Below are positions 29,722 through 32,702 of a DNA stretch of 32,702 bases, in pieces. Where the stretch lies: positions 1 to 32,702 of the forward strand of contig CAWIMQ010000010.1 of the NCBI GenBank assembly GCA_963837265.1, read 5' to 3'. The notes beneath the pieces are model-generated. The model saw nothing but the letters and a program-made list of their open reading frames with translations. It was not told where the DNA came from and ran no database searches. Source of the DNA: DATBLE01 sp963837265. GTDB lineage: Bacteria > Actinomycetota > Thermoleophilia > Gaiellales > Gaiellaceae. Within the stretch, counting starts at the first letter, position 1, and every line of letters begins with the position of its first letter. The translations under genes and the position numbers were made by a program.

Positions 29722-31716
29722 ATGATGAGACGCCATCCGGCACAGAGAGGCGCTGCGCGCTCGCGGGCCGCCGGCGCCGGAACGGCATTGCTGACGATCG
29801 CCGCTGCCTTCGTTCTCGCAGGAGCCGCCCGCGGCTCCTCGACGGCGCCGAAGAGCGCGTCGGGCGCGAAGGCAGATCCCGTGCCCCAGGCGGCGCCCGT
29901 GCTGATCGGGACGGCGCGAGAGGGCAACAGGCTGGCGACGAGCCAGGGCAAGTGGAAGAAGTCGCCCTCGAAGTTCGCGTACCAGTGGCAGCGCTGCCAT
30001 CCGGGCTGCGCCCCGATCGCAGGCGCGACCACGGCGACCTACGCCCTCGCGGCGGCGGACGTCGGCGCGATGGTCAAGGCGACCGTCACCGCCTCGAACA
30101 GCGACGGCTCCACCTCGGTGGACACGGCCGCGATGGGACCGGTCACCGCCGCACCGAGCGGCGCCCCCGAGAACACGGCCGCGCCGACGATCTCCGGGAC
30201 CGCGAAGGAGGGACACGCGCTCTCGGCCTCGGGCGGCTCGTGGATCGGATCGGAGAACGCCTACGCCTACCAGTGGCTCCGCTGCGACGCGAGCGGCGCC
30301 GGCTGCTCCGCCATCGCCTCCGCCACCGGCCTCACGCACGTGCTGACGACCGCCGACGCCGGCGCGACGCTGCGCGTCACCGTCACCGCGACCAACAAGG
30401 CCGGCTCGGGCACTGCGGTCTCGCCCCGGACCGGCACGGTAGTGGCTGCGGCGAAGGCGCCCTCGAACACGAAGGAGCCGTCGATCTCGGGGACGCCCAG
30501 GGACAACAACACGATCAAGGCCAACCCGGGCAGGTGGGACGGGGACACCCCGATCACGTTCACGTATCAGTGGGAGCGCTGCGACACCCACGGCGGCAAC
30601 TGTGCGGCGCTGGGCGGGAAGACCGGCAGGAAGTACAAGGTCCGCTCGTCCGACGAGGGGCACACGCTCCGCGTCCTCGTCACCGCTCACAACGCCGCCG
30701 GGACGGGCACCGCGCTGTCCAACCCGGTGACGGTGCAGAGCCCGACCGAGCCGCGCAACACGTCGCGGCCGTCGATCTCGGGCAACCTGACCCCCGGTCA
30801 GGTGCTCACGGCGAGCCCCGGCGCCTGGGACGGTACGGCGCCGCTGTCGTTCTCGTTCCAGTGGCAACGCTGTGACGCCAACGGGCAGCACTGCTCGAGG
30901 ATCCAGGGCGCGACCGGCCAGAAGTACAAGGTGGCCGCCGCCGACGCCGGTCACCGCATGGCCGTACAGGTCGCGGCGAAGAACCGCTACGGGACCGACA
31001 AGCAGCTGTCGTCCCCGACCGCGGTGGTGCAGCCGAACGCGCCGATCAACACGTCGCGGCCGGCGATCGCGGGCACTCCGCGCCAGGGAAGCACCCTCAC
31101 GACGAACCTGGGCACCTGGTCGAGCCCCGTCGCCCTCTCCTTCTACTACCAGTGGGCGCGCTGTGACGCCAGCGGCAACAACTGCGCCCCGATCACCGGC
31201 GCGAGTCACCAGACGTACGCGCTGGGCGGCGCCGACGTCGGCCACAGGCTGATCGTCCAGGTGAAGGCGCAGAACAGCCGCGGCTCCTCCTACGCCGACT
31301 CGAGCCCGACGGCGGTGATCGCCGCGGCACCGGTGTCGCAGTCCCAGACGGTGTCGATCGGAAGCGTGTCGCTTCCCGACCGGCTGGTGATCGACAAGAT
31401 CGACTTCTCGCCCGATCGCATCCGGTCGCGGCAGCAGCCGCTCGTCGCCCGCTTCCACGTCCGCGAGACCGTCCACGGCAAGTCCGTCAGCGGCGCGCTC
31501 GTGTACGGAGTCGCGGTGCCGTTCAACCGGCTCTCGCCCGCACCCGAGGTGCAGACGGACGGCCAGGGGTGGGCGACCATGACGTTCAACGTCAAGCCCA
31601 CCTTCCCGATCCGGAAGGGCTACCTCGTGGTCATGTTCGTCCGCGCCCGCAAGCCGGGCGGCAACGTCCTCGCCGGCGTGTCCACCCGCCGGCTCGTTTC
31701 CGTCCGCGTGGGCTAG
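29722..31716 (+). CDS. secreted protein with five Ig-like repeats
   Basis: A 664-residue exported protein. A basic, hydrophobic signal region (residues about 10-38, GTALLTIAAAFVLAGAARG) is followed by five repeats of about 90 residues. Each follows P.ISGT...G..L....G.W......YQWxRCDxxGxxC..I.GAT...Y....AD.G..L.V.V.A.N..G and contributes a RCxxxGxxC cysteine pair. A C-terminal beta-rich domain of about 130 residues (from about 530, SVSLPDRLVIDKIDFSP) follows and has no sorting signal. Such repeats are abundant in Thermoleophilia surface proteins and probably act in adhesion or scaffolding; no enzyme motif is seen. AAGGAG precedes ATG 29722 by 3 nt and a second ATG (29725) by 6, so either may be used. 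Confidence 0.88.
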   Translation: MMRRHPAQRGAARSRAAGAGTALLTIAAAFVLAGAARGSSTAPKSASGAKADPVPQAAPVLIGTAREGNRLATSQGKWKKSPSKFAYQWQRCHPGCAPIAGATTATYALAAADVGAMVKATVTASNSDGSTSVDTAAMGPVTAAPSGAPENTAAPTISGTAKEGHALSASGGSWIGSENAYAYQWLRCDASGAGCSAIASATGLTHVLTTADAGATLRVTVTATNKAGSGTAVSPRTGTVVAAAKAPSNTKEPSISGTPRDNNTIKANPGRWDGDTPITFTYQWERCDTHGGNCAALGGKTGRKYKVRSSDEGHTLRVLVTAHNAAGTGTALSNPVTVQSPTEPRNTSRPSISGNLTPGQVLTASPGAWDGTAPLSFSFQWQRCDANGQHCSRIQGATGQKYKVAAADAGHRMAVQVAAKNRYGTDKQLSSPTAVVQPNAPINTSRPAIAGTPRQGSTLTTNLGTWSSPVALSFYYQWARCDASGNNCAPITGASHQTYALGGADVGHRLIVQVKAQNSRGSSYADSSPTAVIAAAPVSQSQTVSIGSVSLPDRLVIDKIDFSPDRIRSRQQPLVARFHVRETVHGKSVSGALVYGVAVPFNRLSPAPEVQTDGQGWATMTFNVKPTFPIRKGYLVVMFVRARKPGGNVLAGVSTRRLVSVRVG

Positions 31717-31724
31717 GCGCACAC

Positions 31725-31765
31725 GGGGGGCAGAGGAGGGCTCTTCCTGGCCCCCTCTGCCCCCC
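31725..31765. terminator. 15-bp GC hairpin after the Ig-repeat gene
   Basis: GGGGGGCAGAGG (31725-31736) pairs exactly with CCTCTGCCCCCC (31754-31765), and after one bulged A three more G-C pairs extend the stem inward. It begins 9 bp after the stop. No T-run follows; TAGACT of the next gene starts 3 nt later. It may stabilise the 3' end or act as a rho-independent signal without a U-tract. Confidence 0.5.
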
Positions 31766-31768
31766 GAC

Positions 31769-31774
31769 TAGACT
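31769..31774 (+). promoter_or_regulatory. -10 box of the oxygenase gene (leaderless)
   Basis: TAGACT lies 7 nt before GTG 31782 and is identical to the hexamer in front of tyrS. Confidence 0.5.
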
Positions 31775-31781
31775 CGACCCC

Positions 31782-32692
31782 GTGGCGGTCCCGGTCGTCG
31801 ACATCTCCGGCGAGACGCGGCGCGTCGCGGGCGAGGTCGGTCGGGCGTGCCGCGAGATCGGCTTCCTGACCGTCGTCGGCCACGCCGTCCCGGAGACCCT
31901 CGCCGAGCGGACGGCGGCAGCAGCGCGGGCGTTCTTCGACCTTCCGGAGCCGGAGAAGCGCGCGTTCGCGGCGGGCGAGCCGACCCCCGGCCTGCCGGTG
32001 TACAGGCCGCTCGCCAGCGAGAGCCTCGCCGCCAGCCTCGGCCCGACGGCGCCCGGCGACCTGAAGGAGTCGCTCGACTGGGGAGCTGCGATCGACGGGT
32101 ACGGCTGGCCGGCCGACCCACCGGAGCTGCGCGCGCTCTGCGAGGAGTACTTCCGTGCCGTCAGCGGGCTCGGCACCCGGCTGCGCCGGCTCTTCGCTCT
32201 CGCGCTCGACCTGCCCGAGGACTGGTTCGAGGACAGCTTCCGCGACCACTCGTCGAGCATGCGGGTGATCAACTACCCGGAGCCGGAAGGGCCGCTGGAG
32301 CCGGGCCAGCTTCGCGCCGGCGCGCACACCGACTACGGTTGCATGACGATCCTGTGCATGGATGGAGCGCCGGGCGGCCTCCAGGTTTGGACCCGGGGCG
32401 GCGACTGGTTCGATGTCGGTGCCGTTCCGGGCTCGTTCGTCGTCAACCTCGGGGACATGATGGCCCGCTGGACGAACGACCGCTGCAGGCGACCCTGCAC
32501 CGCGTCGCCGTCCCGCCTGCGGACGAGAGGCGCGGAAGCCGCCGGCAGTCGATCGTCTTCTTCCACGACCCGCGAGCGGACGCGGTGATCGAGTGCCTAC
32601 CCGGCTGTGCGGGCGAGGACCACCCCCCGCGATATGCGCCGGTGACCGCCCTCGAGCACGTGCAGGCGAAGGCCGCTCGCGCGCTCGCCTGA
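31782..32692 (+). pseudogene. 2-oxoglutarate/Fe(II)-dependent oxygenase, frameshifted
   Basis: Isopenicillin-N-synthase-like non-haem iron oxygenase of about 303 residues if restored. The N-terminus VPVVDISGETRRVAGEVGRACREIGFLTVVGHAVP is the DIOX_N domain. AGAHTDYGCMTIL supplies the first His and the Asp of the iron triad, and VVNLGDMMARWTND precedes the distal His. The frame then breaks: after 32485 one base, probably G of TGG, is missing, and the homologous continuation QATLHRVAVPPADERRGSRR and QSIVFFHDP is read one frame away to a stop at 32692. The distal His is at 32498-32500 and the 2-oxoglutarate Arg in RQS. As written, the protein would end at 32588 with a nonsense tail and no third iron ligand. 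The cause is either a real mutation or an assembly error. Confidence 0.85.
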
Positions 32693-32702
32693 CGTGCGGC
32701 GC

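Overview
This 32.7 kb window is GC-rich chromosomal DNA from an actinobacterium-like organism, most plausibly class Thermoleophilia (Gaiellales/Solirubrobacterales). Three things point there: the uniform codon use, the many leaderless genes with a TANNNT -10 box directly before GTG/ATG, and characteristic families (DUF6458, PASTA-tailed PBP1, CxNTGT-type soluble transhydrogenase, arrays of Ig-like YQWxRCD repeats). The taxonomy is an inference; no complete rRNA gene lies in the window. I see no integrase, insertion sequence, phage gene or CRISPR array.

Layout. 1-385: on the minus strand, a strong promoter inside the end of tyrS, a possible ~120-nt structured transcript with a terminator, and an rRNA-type boxA leader whose 16S gene should lie just beyond the left edge. 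371-3967: tyrS and, divergently, a class A penicillin-binding protein. 3942-6205 (minus): a RemA-like protein, an MFS exporter and a 3-methyladenine DNA glycosylase, tightly packed. 6315-7427: a sugar-type DegT aminotransferase. 7429-11623 (minus): class V aminotransferase - serA - ybaK - ilvE, an amino-acid/tRNA-quality cluster. 11686-11920: a tandem array of 50-bp palindromic units. 11935-14355 (minus): a secreted penicillin-acylase-like Ntn hydrolase, divergent from a MacB/FtsX-type ABC exporter (14383-17672). 17687-19071: a small membrane protein, YqgE and a methyltransferase. 19238-20656 (minus): soluble transhydrogenase. 20711-25435 (minus): folD - csp - gatC - gatA - gatB - small unknown gene. 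25536-25829: a DUF6458 membrane protein. 25875-27568: an MDR oxidoreductase and a TetR regulator facing away from three operator-like sites. 27759-27829 (minus): tRNA-Cys. 27886-29466 (minus): a membrane-anchored glycoside-hydrolase-like protein with a slippage-prone Pro/Thr linker. 29722-31716: a secreted Ig-repeat protein behind a structured 5' leader. 31782-32692: a 2-oxoglutarate/Fe(II) oxygenase split by a one-base frameshift.

How the genes work together. Most are housekeeping: tRNA charging (tyrS, gatCAB, tRNA-Cys, the YbaK editing protein), one-carbon and serine metabolism (folD, serA and an adjacent aminotransferase), redox balance (sth) and envelope building (PBP1, MacB/FtsX exporter, two surface proteins). 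The most unusual content is regulatory or structural: the promoter/small RNA/boxA arrangement beside tyrS, the 50-bp palindrome array, the triple TetR operator, the csp terminator touching the gatC ribosome-binding site, the alternative stems in front of the Ig-repeat gene, the compact RemA-like protein, and two genes that seem to lack any ATG/GTG/TTG start.
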